Source: Anaerolineae bacterium
GTDB lineage: Bacteria > Chloroflexota > Anaerolineae > B4-G1 > DUEL01
NCBI GenBank assembly: GCA_016931695.1
Contig: JAFGEI010000023.1
Location: forward strand, 69,328 to 133,327
DNA: 64,000 bases
Reading direction: 5' to 3'
A model generated the notes under the pieces. That model did no database searches, was not told where the DNA came from, and was given only the letters and a program-made list of their open reading frames with translations. Below, piece after piece: positions 1 through 8,823 of this stretch (the stretch's first letter is position 1; the number at the start of each line of letters is the position of its first letter). The position numbers and the translations under genes are program-made.

Positions 1-2
1 AA

Positions 3-383
3 CAGGAACGCATCGTGCTGGTGAGCGATTTCCCGGCGGAGGAAAAGGCGGAACTGTTCGCCGCCTGCGACGTTCTTGTCCTTCCCTCCAGCCACGAGGC
101 GTTCGGCATCGTCTTTGTCGAGGCCTGGGCCGCCGGCAAGCCGGTCATCGGCTCGCGCATCGGCGCCATCCCCACGGTGATCGACGAGGGCGTGGACGGC
201 TTGCTGGTGCGCTACGGCGACGCCGGCGACCTGGCCCGCGCCATCGCCGAGCTGCTGGCCGATCCCGAACGGCGGGCGCGGATGGGCGAGGCCGGCCGGC
301 AGAAGGTGCTGCGCCGCTACACCTGGGACGTGATCACGCGGCGCTTTCGCGACGTCTACCTCCAGGCAATCCGTAGCGGCTGA
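3..383 (+). CDS. Glycosyltransferase family 4, C-terminal part (gene runs off the left edge)
   Basis: The reading frame is open from base 3 to the TGA at 381-383, so the window starts inside the gene. The visible ~126 residues form the C-terminal Rossmann domain of a GT-B glycosyltransferase. The nucleotide-sugar site motif EAFGIVFVEAWAAGKPVIGS carries the two glutamates of the EX7E signature of family 4 enzymes. The tail (RYTWDVITRRFRDVY) is the usual closing helix. The enzyme would transfer a sugar from a nucleotide donor, probably to a cell-surface glycan, which fits the glycan cluster at 13.7-24.4 kb. Donor and acceptor cannot be told. A GTG at 15 is internal and not the true start. Confidence 0.88.
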   Translation, partial: QERIVLVSDFPAEEKAELFAACDVLVLPSSHEAFGIVFVEAWAAGKPVIGSRIGAIPTVIDEGVDGLLVRYGDAGDLARAIAELLADPERRARMGEAGRQKVLRRYTWDVITRRFRDVYLQAIRSG

Positions 384-428
384 TGCAGTGAGGGGGGCAT
401 TTGTCGTTGGGGGTAACGACAAAAACCA

Positions 429-495
429 GCCACGAATTCACGCCAATTGCCACGAATTTCGCCTCAATTCGTGTGAATTCGCGTTAATTCGTGGC
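429..495. repeat. Imperfect inverted repeat of the CACGAATT type
   Basis: Two ~30-base arms, each starting GCCACGAATT when read inward, face each other (429-458 and 466-495) and match at most positions. The unit TTCGTGTGAATTCG recurs at about 5229-5242. It is AT-rich against the surrounding DNA and lies in the 466-base gap between the glycosyltransferase and the protease gene. Function unknown; it resembles dispersed intergenic repeats rather than a gene. Confidence 0.6.
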
Positions 496-509
496 CGATT
501 TTCTGCCGC

Positions 510-680
510 TTGGTTAGTTTGACAATGGCACATTTCAGTAGATTGCTCTGCCAAGCACGGGGAAGGGGGGAAAGGGGGGTTTCGCAGGCGGCGAAGCCGC
601 CTGCGAAACCCCCCTTTCCCCCTTCTCCCACTGCAGTAGAGCATCCAATGTTGAAGTGTGCCATTGTCGAGTTAGACCAA
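510..680. repeat. Large imperfect palindrome, MITE-like, with a 27-bp perfect core stem
   Basis: The centre is a perfect stem with a GAA loop: GGCGGC-GAA-GCCGCC extended outward through TTTCGCA and runs of G and A, about 27 bp per arm (566-592 and 596-622). Outside the core the arms keep matching imperfectly. GACAATGGCACA at 521-532 faces TGTGCCATTGTC at 656-667, and TTGGTTA near 510 faces TAGACCAA near 680. Many mismatches are transitions that would still pair as G-U in RNA. The whole unit is ~170 bp and carries no credible gene. It could be a miniature transposable element or a strong transcription barrier between the flanking genes. Confidence 0.75.
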
Positions 681-732
681 CACTCAAGAGGGTGACAAAT
701 TTGGATCTACTGAGACTATCAAAAAGCAAAAA

Positions 733-761
733 TTGATCTTTCGATCGACTTGTGATACACT
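733..761 (+). promoter_or_regulatory. Probable promoter of the doubled protease gene
   Basis: TTGATC (733-738), a 17-base spacer and TACACT (756-761), with a TG just upstream of the -10 (extended -10). The start codon at 850 lies ~80 bases further on. The same GTGATACACTG string occurs in the promoter of the next secreted-protein gene. Confidence 0.5.
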
Positions 762-849
762 GTCCTTACATTCTCCCCGCTCGACAACCACGTTACTTCC
801 GCTTCATTCGGCCAAGGGATTGTTCGTCTGCAAAACAAGGAGGTGAATC

Positions 850-3800
850 ATGCTACGCCAGGTTCGGAACTCGACTGTTTTGTTGATCCTGTTGCTCGCC
901 CTGCTCTTTGGCAGCGCCTTTTCCCTGTCCGCCCAGGAGCCGGGCGTCGCGGCCAAGATCGACCCGCACTTGATGCAAGCGCTCGTGACGGAAGGCGCGT
1001 CCGACCTGATCGTGCGCTTTGCCGCGCAGGCCGACCTTTCCCCCGCCTACTCCATGGACTGGGAGGCCCGCGGCCGCTTTGTCTACCAGGCCCTGCAGCG
1101 GACCGCCGACCAGGCCCAGGCCCGCGCCCGCGCCCTGCTCGACGCGGACGGGCTGGCCCACGCCACTTTTGTCGCCGGCAACGAGCTCTACGTCTGGGCC
1201 GGCGACCTGGAGGCGGCGAGGGCGCTGGCCGCCCTGCCGGAGGTCGACACTATCCGCGCGCCGCGCACGTTTGCCATCGCGCCCGTCGTACAAGGCCCCA
1301 CGCTGCCAGCGCCCGACACCCTGGCCTGGGGCATTGTCGACGCCGGCGCCGACCAGTTTTGGGCCCAGTTCGGCTTCAAGGGCGAGGGCACGGTCGTCGC
1401 CAACATCGACACCGGGGTGGAATGGACCCACGACGCCCTGGTCGGCACCTACCGCTGCGCTGACGACCCGGGCAATCCGATCTGCTGGGAGGACCCTTCC
1501 GACATCTGCGGCGGTGAGCCGTGCGACAACAACGGGCACGGCACGCATACGATGGGCACCATCACCGCCTCCGACGACCCCTCCCTCACCTGGCAGGCGG
1601 GAATGGCGCCCAACTCGCTCTGGATCGCCTGCAAGGGCTGCGAGTCGAGCTTCTGCTCCGAGTTTGCCCTCAACGCCTGCGCCGACTGGGTGCTGGCTCC
1701 GGGCGGCGACCCGCTCTACCGCCCCCACGTGGTCAACAATTCCTGGGGCGGTGCGGGGTGCGACACCTGGTACCAGGCCAAGGTGCAGGCCTGGCAGGCA
1801 GCGGGCATCTTTCCCACCTTTAGCGCTGGCGGCGGCGGCTCTGGTTGTGCAACCCTCGGTTCGCCCGGCGACTACCAAGAGTCCTTTGACGTCGTGGCGC
1901 ACGATTCCAATCGTTGGATTGGTTCCTTTTCCTCCCGCGGCCCCTCCTGCTTTGGCCACGATCCCTACACCAAGCCCAACATCTCTGCCCCCGGGGTGCA
2001 GATCTGCTCGACGGTGCCGGGCAACGGCTGGAACTGCGGTTACAGCGGCACCTCGATGTCGGCGCCCCACGCCGCCGGGGCGGCGGCGCTGCTCTGGTCG
2101 TGCAACCCCGGCCTCGTTGGCCAGGTCTATGCCACTTTCGAGGCGTTGCAAAATACGGCCGATGCCCCGCCGGAAGGTAACTGCGGCGCCCCCCCCGACG
2201 GCGAGGGAAATTACACCTACGGCTACGGCTATCTCAACGTCCTCGCCGCCGGCCAGGTCTACTGCGGCATCGCCCAGTTCGGCTACCTGGACGGCTATGT
2301 CTACGATCTGGACGACGATCTGGCGGTGCCCTGTACCGACGCCGTGGTGCGCGTCGAGCCCGGCAGCCTCGACGTCCCCGTCGACGCCAACGGCTATTAC
2401 TGGGCCCAGCTCATCACGGGCACCTACGAGGTCACGGCGACGGCCCCCGGCTACTCGGTCGACGGTCCGTACGTGATCGAGATCGTGGATAATATGACCA
2501 CCACGCAGGACTTTTTTTTCACCCGGCCCTTCATCGCGGTCACGCCAGGCGAATTTATCTCGGTCGAGGTGCCGGTCGGCGACCCGGTGACCTATACCAT
2601 GACCATCAGCAACTGGGGCGGCCTGCCGCTCGACTTTGAGATCGTGGAGCTGACCGGCACACTCCAGCCGCTGGTCATCGGGCCCACCGCCTATGGCATC
2701 GATCCTTTCATCGACCAGGAGCTCGCGGCCTCGGCCGACGGCAGGGCCGACGTGTTCATCGCCTTTGGCGGTTCCGTCGACCTGACCCCGGCGACGGCGA
2801 TGGACGACCCGGCCCGCGGCCAGTGGGTCTATGACACCCTGCTGGCCCGCGCCGACGCCACCCAGGCCCGCGTGCGCGGCTGGCTGCAGGCGCGCAGCAT
2901 CGACTACCGGGTGATGCTGGTCAACAATTCGATCTTTGCCCGCCTGAGCGCCGGTGAGATGGACGAACTACTCGCCTTGCCCGAGGTCGTCGGCTTCCGC
3001 GGCAACCACGTCTACCACGTCGATCCCATCGTCGCGGACACGGTCGAGCCGGACAGCGGCGTCAACGCCCTCGCCTGGGGGATCGAGCAGGTTGGCGCCA
3101 ACCTGGTCTGGCAGGATTTCGGCGTCCGCGGCCAGGGCACGATCGTGGCCAACATCGACACCGGCGTCGAGTGGGACCACGACGCCCTGATCGGCACCTA
3201 CGGCTGTCCCGGCGACCCCGGCAACAACGCCTGCTGGGAGGACCCCTCCAACATCTGCGGCGGCACGCCCTGCGATAACAACGGGCACGGCACGCACACC
3301 ATGGGCACCATGACCGCCTTCGATGACCCCGGCTTCACCTGGCAAGCCGGCATGGCGCCGGACTCGACGTGGATCGCCTGCAAGGGCTGCGAGTCGAGCT
3401 CCTGCTCCGAGTACGCACTGACCGCTTGCGGCGACTGGGCCCTGGCCCCCGGCGGCGACCCGGCCAACCGCCCGCACGTGATCAACAACTCCTGGGGCGG
3501 CGGCTCCTGCAACACCTGGTACCTGCCCTACGTGCTGGCCTGGCGCGCGTCGGGCATCTTTCCCGCCTTTGCGCCCGGCGGCGGCGGCCCGGGCTGCGGC
3601 ACGGTCGGCAGCCCCGGCGACTATCCCGAGTCCTTTGCTACCGGCGCCACGGACCAGAACGACGTCGTGGGCTCCTTTTCCAGCCGCGGCCCCTCCTGCT
3701 GGGATGGAATCAAGCCTGACGTGACCGCGCCGGGCATCAACATCTGTTCTACCGTGCCCGGCAACGGCTGGAGCTGCGGCTACAGCGGCACCTCGACGTC

Positions 3801-5154
3801 GAGCCCGCACAGCGCCGGCCTGGCCGCGCTGGTGATGAGCGCCAACCCGGCCCTGGCCCGCGACGTCCCGGCCGTCGAACAGATCGTCAAGGACACCGCC
3901 CTCTGCATCGAAGACCTGCAGTGCGGCGGCGAGCCCTGCCCCGGCTGCAACAACGTCTATGGCTGTGGCCGCATCGACGCCTATGCCGCGGTCGAAGCGG
4001 CCCTGGGGCCCACCGGCCTGCCGTGGACCTGGCAGGTGCCCGTCAGCGGCACGATCGATCCGTACGACCATTGGAACGTCGACGTTGCCTTCTGGTGCAG
4101 CGCCACCGGCGAGCTGAGCGGCACGCTCGAAATCCGGCACAACGATCCCTGCCAGGAACCGCTCCACCTTCCGTTGCTCGTTCACTGCGCGGGGCCGGAC
4201 GAGGTGGATTGGGAGTGGCTAAAGTGGGTCTGGATCGACGGCGCCGGCCCCTACGACCCCTCCATGAGCCCCTTCGTGGTCGAACCGGGCGCCGTCGTCG
4301 AGATTGCCGACCAGGTCTGGGTCAGTTCCACCAGTCTCATCACCTTCACCCTCAGCGAGATGTGGGGCGACTCGCTGGAGTTGATCGGCTACGAAGTGAC
4401 CGCCGGCACGGTCACGACCGGCGCCACCTGGCTCGACTGGTACGGCGTCGACCTGTCCAGCGGCTGGTACGCCCTCACCAAGACCTTTGGGGTCGCGGAC
4501 GTGCCGTGGTGGTACACGGACGTCGTCAGCGAGTATCTCTGGATCGAGGATACTTTCCCGCAGCCCGATCCGGTCTATCTCGAGTTCGAGCACCCGTGTG
4601 AGGAGATCACCGACATCGCCATCGCCGGCCCGACCAGCGGCTTTACCGGCACCGTCTACACTTTCGACACCAATTACCTGCCGCCGACGGCGACCCTGCC
4701 GGTCGACTACCTGTGGGACGACGGCGGAACGGCGGACTATTCGACGCGCACCTGGGCGCTGCCCGGCATCTACACCCTGACCGTCGAGGCCTTTAACTGC
4801 GCGGCGGGCTGGGCCTCTTCCTTCCACGTCATCGAGATCGCCCCGCTCTCGGACTGCACGCCGGTCTCGGGCACCGCCTTTGTCTACGAGCCGGCGATGC
4901 CGTACGCGGGCGACCCGGTAACCTTTACCGCCAGCGTGGTCGAGGGCGACGCGCCGACGTTCAGCTGGGATTTTGGCGACGGCTTGGGCGGCGTGGGGAT
5001 AACCGTCACGCACGTTTTTACGCCTGCCGGTGCCTACACCGTCACCCTGACGGCGGAGAACGCATGCGGCACCGAGCGCGTGTCGGACGTCATCGCGGTC
5101 AGCAAGTACGGAGCGGTGCGCACCGTCTACCTGCCGCTGATCCGGCGGGAATAG
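850..5154 (+). CDS. Secreted subtilisin-like (S8) protease with two tandem catalytic domains and PKD domains
   Basis: 1434 residues. The ATG follows a near-perfect Shine-Dalgarno (AAGGAGGTGA, 837-846) and a signal peptide of about 28 residues ending in SAQ. Two S8 domains follow, each with a complete triad: D187 (NIDTG), H230 (HGTHTMGT), S402 (GTSMSAPH) in the first, and D770, H813, S982 (GTSTSSPH) in the second. The halves are very similar in protein and DNA, including a cysteine-rich stretch (WIACKGCESS), so they arose by internal duplication. Between and after them are beta-rich segments; two PKD-like domains lie near 1270-1425. The protein ends in VYLPLIRRE, a tail shared with the next gene. 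It should be a large exported protease acting at or outside the cell surface. The second domain has Thr in place of the usual Met after the catalytic Ser. A strong terminator follows, so it is probably its own transcript. Confidence 0.93.
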   Translation: MLRQVRNSTVLLILLLALLFGSAFSLSAQEPGVAAKIDPHLMQALVTEGASDLIVRFAAQADLSPAYSMDWEARGRFVYQALQRTADQAQARARALLDADGLAHATFVAGNELYVWAGDLEAARALAALPEVDTIRAPRTFAIAPVVQGPTLPAPDTLAWGIVDAGADQFWAQFGFKGEGTVVANIDTGVEWTHDALVGTYRCADDPGNPICWEDPSDICGGEPCDNNGHGTHTMGTITASDDPSLTWQAGMAPNSLWIACKGCESSFCSEFALNACADWVLAPGGDPLYRPHVVNNSWGGAGCDTWYQAKVQAWQAAGIFPTFSAGGGGSGCATLGSPGDYQESFDVVAHDSNRWIGSFSSRGPSCFGHDPYTKPNISAPGVQICSTVPGNGWNCGYSGTSMSAPHAAGAAALLWSCNPGLVGQVYATFEALQNTADAPPEGNCGAPPDGEGNYTYGYGYLNVLAAGQVYCGIAQFGYLDGYVYDLDDDLAVPCTDAVVRVEPGSLDVPVDANGYYWAQLITGTYEVTATAPGYSVDGPYVIEIVDNMTTTQDFFFTRPFIAVTPGEFISVEVPVGDPVTYTMTISNWGGLPLDFEIVELTGTLQPLVIGPTAYGIDPFIDQELAASADGRADVFIAFGGSVDLTPATAMDDPARGQWVYDTLLARADATQARVRGWLQARSIDYRVMLVNNSIFARLSAGEMDELLALPEVVGFRGNHVYHVDPIVADTVEPDSGVNALAWGIEQVGANLVWQDFGVRGQGTIVANIDTGVEWDHDALIGTYGCPGDPGNNACWEDPSNICGGTPCDNNGHGTHTMGTMTAFDDPGFTWQAGMAPDSTWIACKGCESSSCSEYALTACGDWALAPGGDPANRPHVINNSWGGGSCNTWYLPYVLAWRASGIFPAFAPGGGGPGCGTVGSPGDYPESFATGATDQNDVVGSFSSRGPSCWDGIKPDVTAPGINICSTVPGNGWSCGYSGTSTSSPHSAGLAALVMSANPALARDVPAVEQIVKDTALCIEDLQCGGEPCPGCNNVYGCGRIDAYAAVEAALGPTGLPWTWQVPVSGTIDPYDHWNVDVAFWCSATGELSGTLEIRHNDPCQEPLHLPLLVHCAGPDEVDWEWLKWVWIDGAGPYDPSMSPFVVEPGAVVEIADQVWVSSTSLITFTLSEMWGDSLELIGYEVTAGTVTTGATWLDWYGVDLSSGWYALTKTFGVADVPWWYTDVVSEYLWIEDTFPQPDPVYLEFEHPCEEITDIAIAGPTSGFTGTVYTFDTNYLPPTATLPVDYLWDDGGTADYSTRTWALPGIYTLTVEAFNCAAGWASSFHVIEIAPLSDCTPVSGTAFVYEPAMPYAGDPVTFTASVVEGDAPTFSWDFGDGLGGVGITVTHVFTPAGAYTVTLTAENACGTERVSDVIAVSKYGAVRTVYLPLIRRE

Positions 5155-5190
5155 CCGCAACCTGCCCCGCCAGGGGCAAAACGGATTCAC

Positions 5191-5225
5191 GGTGCGGCGC
5201 CCCGGGCGGGGTGCCGCACCTTTTT
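5191..5225 (+). terminator. Rho-independent terminator of the protease gene
   Basis: Stem GGTGCGGC plus GCCCC (5191-5203) pairs with GGGGT plus GCCGCACC (5208-5220) around a short GGGC loop and is followed directly by TTTTT. It lies 37 bases after the stop codon. Confidence 0.9.
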
Positions 5226-5303
5226 GTGCCGATTCGTGTGAATTCGTGGCGAGAAATCAGGCGCTGTCCCCCGCAACAACTACATCCCGAGGGTGTCCAC
5301 AGG

Positions 5304-5332
5304 TTGACCGATGGTCTCATTGGTGATACACT
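5304..5332 (+). promoter_or_regulatory. Promoter of the BNR/PKD secreted-protein gene
   Basis: TTGACC (5304-5309), 17-base spacer, TACACT (5327-5332) preceded by TGA (extended -10). It shares the GTGATACACTG string with the promoter at 733-761. Confidence 0.6.
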
Positions 5333-5471
5333 GGCCCATGCATTGCGTCGGACAGGAGTGTCGCTGGCTGTCCAATTTGCGATCGTGACCGCGCTGTTTC
5401 CGGCCGCCGTCCCGGTTGTGGCCTCTGGTTGATTGGCGGCTTGACAGTGGCAGGTTAAAAGGAGGTGGGCA

Positions 5472-8400
5472 ATGTCGCGGCGAAAGGGTCATTTGTTATT
5501 TACGATTCTGCTGCCGTTTCTGATTGCAGCAGTATTTGCGCCAGCAAGGCTCGTCGCCCAGGAGCCGCCGCAAAAAAGCGGCCCCAACTGCGGCCTCCTG
5601 GACGACCCCGCCGTCCGCGGCGTCATGTCGGCTGCGTTCGAGACCATGTTGTTGGAAGAATGCGGCCACATGCCAAAGCGGCCCGCGTTCCCCATCACCA
5701 CCGTGGCCCCTGCCGTCGCGCCGCCGACCGGCAAAGACGTCCGCGTCAACGGGGTCGATCCCATCTACTACAGCACCACCCAGAGCGAGACCAGCATCGC
5801 CGTCAACGAGGACAATGGCACCATCTGCATCACCTACAACGACTCTTACCACCGCCACGCGGAGAACAATGGCATCTCGGGCTTTAGCCGCTCCACCGAC
5901 GGCGGCCTGACCTTTGACGACCGCGGCGCCGTTCCGGATGGGGACGGTGGGCGCAGCCGCGGCGATCCCAGCGTCGTCTGGCGGCGGGCCGACGGGCGAT
6001 TCTACTATGCCTCGCTCAACGTCGCCGGGCTGGGACTGTGGCGCTCGACCGACGACTGCGCCACCTTCGAGTGGTTTGCCCAGATTCACAGCAGCGGCGG
6101 CGACGACAAAGAGTTTATGGCCGTCGACAACAATCCCGCCTCCCCCTACTATGGTCGCTTCTACGTCGCCTGGGCGGATTACGACCAGCCGAGCCGCATC
6201 CGCGTCGCCTATTCCGACGACGGCGTGAACTGGAGCAGCCCGGTCGGCCTGAGTGATCCCTACTACAACGCCCAGGGGGCGTGGCCGGCCACCGCCCCCA
6301 ACGGCGACGTCTACGTCGCCTGGCTGCGCTGGCACGCTTACCCCTACGGCACTATCGACGTCCGCATCGCCCGCTCCACCGACGGCGGCGACAGCTTTGC
6401 CCGCGTCGCCTACCCCATGGCGGGCCAGGTGACGCCCTTTGACGCCGCCGCCAGCGCCGACTGCGGGCGCCCGGCCCTCAATGGCCGCATCCGCTACTAT
6501 GCCATGCCCCAGCTCGTGGTCGGGCCCGACGGCTGCCTGCACGCCATCTATTCCTACGACCCCGATGGGGCAAACACGGGCGACGTGGTGAGCGCCTACT
6601 ACCGCCGCTCCTGCGACAACGGCGCTGCCTGGGACGCCGAGGTGCAGCTCAACGACGACGGTACGCTGACCGACCAGTTTTTCCCCGCCCTCACCGTCAC
6701 CGCCGACAACGTCGTCGCCGCTTCGTGGTACGACCGGCGCCTCGATCCGGTGGGGAACTGGTATTTCGATCGGTATTGGACCGTTTCCTACGACGGGGGC
6801 GCGACGTGGGAGCCCAACGAGCGCGTCTCGGACGTCTCCTCACCGGTCTATATCACCCCCTACCTCTCCGCCTGTTACCACGGCGATTACGACCAGATGG
6901 CCTACGACGGCGACGTCGTCTACCACCTCTGGTCCGACGACCGCGTCTGGTTCAACGGCCACTATGATCCCGACATCTGGTTCGACCGCGCCTCGGTGGC
7001 GCCCGATTTCACCCTGGGGGTCGAACCGGACAGGTACGACCTGTGCCGCGAGGCGGCGGCGAGCGGGCAGGTCGCGGTTGGCGCGGTCAACGGCTACGAC
7101 CAGCCGGTGACGCTCAGCGACAGCGGCCGCCCGGCAGGGGTCGACGCCGCCTTCACCGTCAACCCCGTCGATCCGCTGCCCGGCAGCTCCACCTACGTCG
7201 TCACCGCCACCGCCAGCGCGCCGGTCGGCGTCCACACCTGGATTGTCAGCGGCGACAGCCCCACCCGTACCCACGCGGCGACGGTCACGCTGGTGGTCAA
7301 CGAAGCCGCGCCGCTCAGCCCGACGCTGCTCAGCCCGCCGGACGGCGACGACGGCGTGCCCTACCGGGACATTCCCTTTCGCTGGGCCGGCCTGCCCACG
7401 GCGACCGCGTACCGGCTGCAGGTCGACGACGACCCGGCCTTTGGCTCGCCCGAGGCGGACGTGACCGGCATTCTCACCACCGGCTACGACCTGCCCGGCC
7501 CGCTGGCCCCCGCCGCGGCCTACTACTGGCGGGTGGGAGCGTCCAACGGCTGCGGCGCGGGCCCCTTTTCCGCCCCCTTCTCCTTCCGCACCCAGGGCCG
7601 CTGCATCCTCCTGGTCGACGATGACGACGACGATCCCGACGCCCGCCCCTACTATGAAGCCGCCCTGCGCAGCCTGGGTTATTCCTACGACGTCTTTGAC
7701 GTCGGCGGGGGCGGCGGCGACGGGCCGGCCCTGGCCGAGCTGTGGGATTACCCCATGCTGATCTGGTTCTCGGGCGACAAGTGGAGCGACGTGGGCGAGG
7801 CCGGCCCCAACCCGGCCGACGAGATTGCCCTGGCTGCCTACCTCGACGGCGGCGGGCGCCTCTTTCTCTCCAGCCAGTCCTACCTGTACGACTTTGGCCT
7901 GACCCCCTTCGGGCAGGAATACTTTGGCATCAGCTCCTACGTCCTCGGCGCGGGAAACGCCGGGGCCAAGAGCGGCGTGTGGGGCGATCCCGTCGGCGGC
8001 GGCCTGGGCCCCTACCCGCTGACCTACCCCAGCGGCTTTGTCGATCACGGCGACATCGTCCATCCCGACGAGACGGCCTCCGTCGCCTTCAAGAGCGAGG
8101 CCGGCAACGAGCTGGACATCGACAAGGACGGCGGGGTCTGGCGGACTGTCTTTTTCGGCACCTCGTGGGTGCCGGTCGCCGTCGAGGACCCGGCCAGCGG
8201 GCAAGAGGTGCTGGAGCGCATCGTCGACTGGTTCGGCGGCTGCAGCTGCGCGCCGGTGACGTCGACGCTGATCGCCTGGCAGCCGCTCACCCCCACCGCC
8301 GGCTATGTGGTCACTTTTACCGCCGCAGCGACGGGGACTGGCCCGTTCCGCTTTGCCTGGGACCTGGGGGACGGTTCGAGCGGCAGCGGCGCGCTGGTGA

Positions 8401-8804
8401 CCCACACCTATGCCCTCAGCGGCAGCTACAGCATCGTGCTGACGGCGACGAACCCCTGCGGCGGGCAAGTGACCGGCGCTTCCCTGGCCGTGCGCCCACC
8501 CTGCCAGCCGGTGAGCGGGGCCGGGTTCGCCTGGCAGCCGCTCACGCCGACGGTGGGGGCGGTGGTCACCTTCACCGCTGCCGCCACCGGCACCCCGCCC
8601 ATCGACTATGCCTGGGCCTGGGGCGACGGCGCGGTGGGGGTGGGGGCAGTAGCCACCCATGCCTACGCTCTCAGCGACACCTACAGCGTAGTGCTGACGG
8701 CGACGAACACGTGCGGCGTCGACGTGGTGGTGGAGAATGTGGTTGTCAAATCACCGGCATACCGGCTCTACCTGCCGCTGTTGCTGAAAGAGTACGGCGA
8801 TTGA
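5472..8804 (+). CDS. Secreted BNR-repeat (sialidase-fold) protein with two C-terminal PKD domains
   Basis: 1110 residues, starting with a signal peptide that ends near LVAQEP. The ATG has a strong ribosome binding site (AGGAGGTG). Residues ~90-500 contain several Asp-box motifs typical of BNR/sialidase propellers (RSTDGGLTF, RSTDGGDSF, SYDGGATW). A fibronectin-like segment (LLSPPDGDDG...YRLQVDDD) follows near 615-705. Next comes an acidic stretch (LLVDDDDDDPD) opening a domain of about 200 residues that also occurs in other secreted proteins. Two PKD repeats (AWDLGDGSSG, AWAWGDGAVG) and the tail LYLPLLLKEYGD close it. The propeller suggests glycan binding or hydrolysis outside the cell, but sialidase active-site arginines were not confirmed. 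Only 19 bases separate it from the exporter ATPase, with no terminator, so these genes may share a transcript. Confidence 0.85.
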   Translation: MSRRKGHLLFTILLPFLIAAVFAPARLVAQEPPQKSGPNCGLLDDPAVRGVMSAAFETMLLEECGHMPKRPAFPITTVAPAVAPPTGKDVRVNGVDPIYYSTTQSETSIAVNEDNGTICITYNDSYHRHAENNGISGFSRSTDGGLTFDDRGAVPDGDGGRSRGDPSVVWRRADGRFYYASLNVAGLGLWRSTDDCATFEWFAQIHSSGGDDKEFMAVDNNPASPYYGRFYVAWADYDQPSRIRVAYSDDGVNWSSPVGLSDPYYNAQGAWPATAPNGDVYVAWLRWHAYPYGTIDVRIARSTDGGDSFARVAYPMAGQVTPFDAAASADCGRPALNGRIRYYAMPQLVVGPDGCLHAIYSYDPDGANTGDVVSAYYRRSCDNGAAWDAEVQLNDDGTLTDQFFPALTVTADNVVAASWYDRRLDPVGNWYFDRYWTVSYDGGATWEPNERVSDVSSPVYITPYLSACYHGDYDQMAYDGDVVYHLWSDDRVWFNGHYDPDIWFDRASVAPDFTLGVEPDRYDLCREAAASGQVAVGAVNGYDQPVTLSDSGRPAGVDAAFTVNPVDPLPGSSTYVVTATASAPVGVHTWIVSGDSPTRTHAATVTLVVNEAAPLSPTLLSPPDGDDGVPYRDIPFRWAGLPTATAYRLQVDDDPAFGSPEADVTGILTTGYDLPGPLAPAAAYYWRVGASNGCGAGPFSAPFSFRTQGRCILLVDDDDDDPDARPYYEAALRSLGYSYDVFDVGGGGGDGPALAELWDYPMLIWFSGDKWSDVGEAGPNPADEIALAAYLDGGGRLFLSSQSYLYDFGLTPFGQEYFGISSYVLGAGNAGAKSGVWGDPVGGGLGPYPLTYPSGFVDHGDIVHPDETASVAFKSEAGNELDIDKDGGVWRTVFFGTSWVPVAVEDPASGQEVLERIVDWFGGCSCAPVTSTLIAWQPLTPTAGYVVTFTAAATGTGPFRFAWDLGDGSSGSGALVTHTYALSGSYSIVLTATNPCGGQVTGASLAVRPPCQPVSGAGFAWQPLTPTVGAVVTFTAAATGTPPIDYAWAWGDGAVGVGAVATHAYALSDTYSVVLTATNTCGVDVVVENVVVKSPAYRLYLPLLLKEYGD

Positions 8805-8823
8805 CCCCATAGGAGGAGGCGCT

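Larger units (their letters stand above)
5155..5471. other. 317-base intergenic region between the two secreted-protein genes
   Basis: Contains the terminator at 5191-5225, a copy of the TTCGTGTGAATTCG repeat unit at about 5229-5242 and the promoter at 5304-5332. The ~120 bases between the promoter and the next start codon end in a strong ribosome binding site (AAAAGGAGGTGG). No further gene seen. Confidence 0.7.

Noticed and set aside
438-729. Several short frames of 61-68 codons in the first intergenic region
   Set aside because: All lie in the large palindrome and read as low-complexity proline, phenylalanine and glycine; they mirror each other because of the inverted repeat.
6840-8660. 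606-codon frame on the minus strand
   Set aside because: Antisense to the BNR/PKD protein, Gly/Arg/Ala rich, no ribosome binding site or motif.
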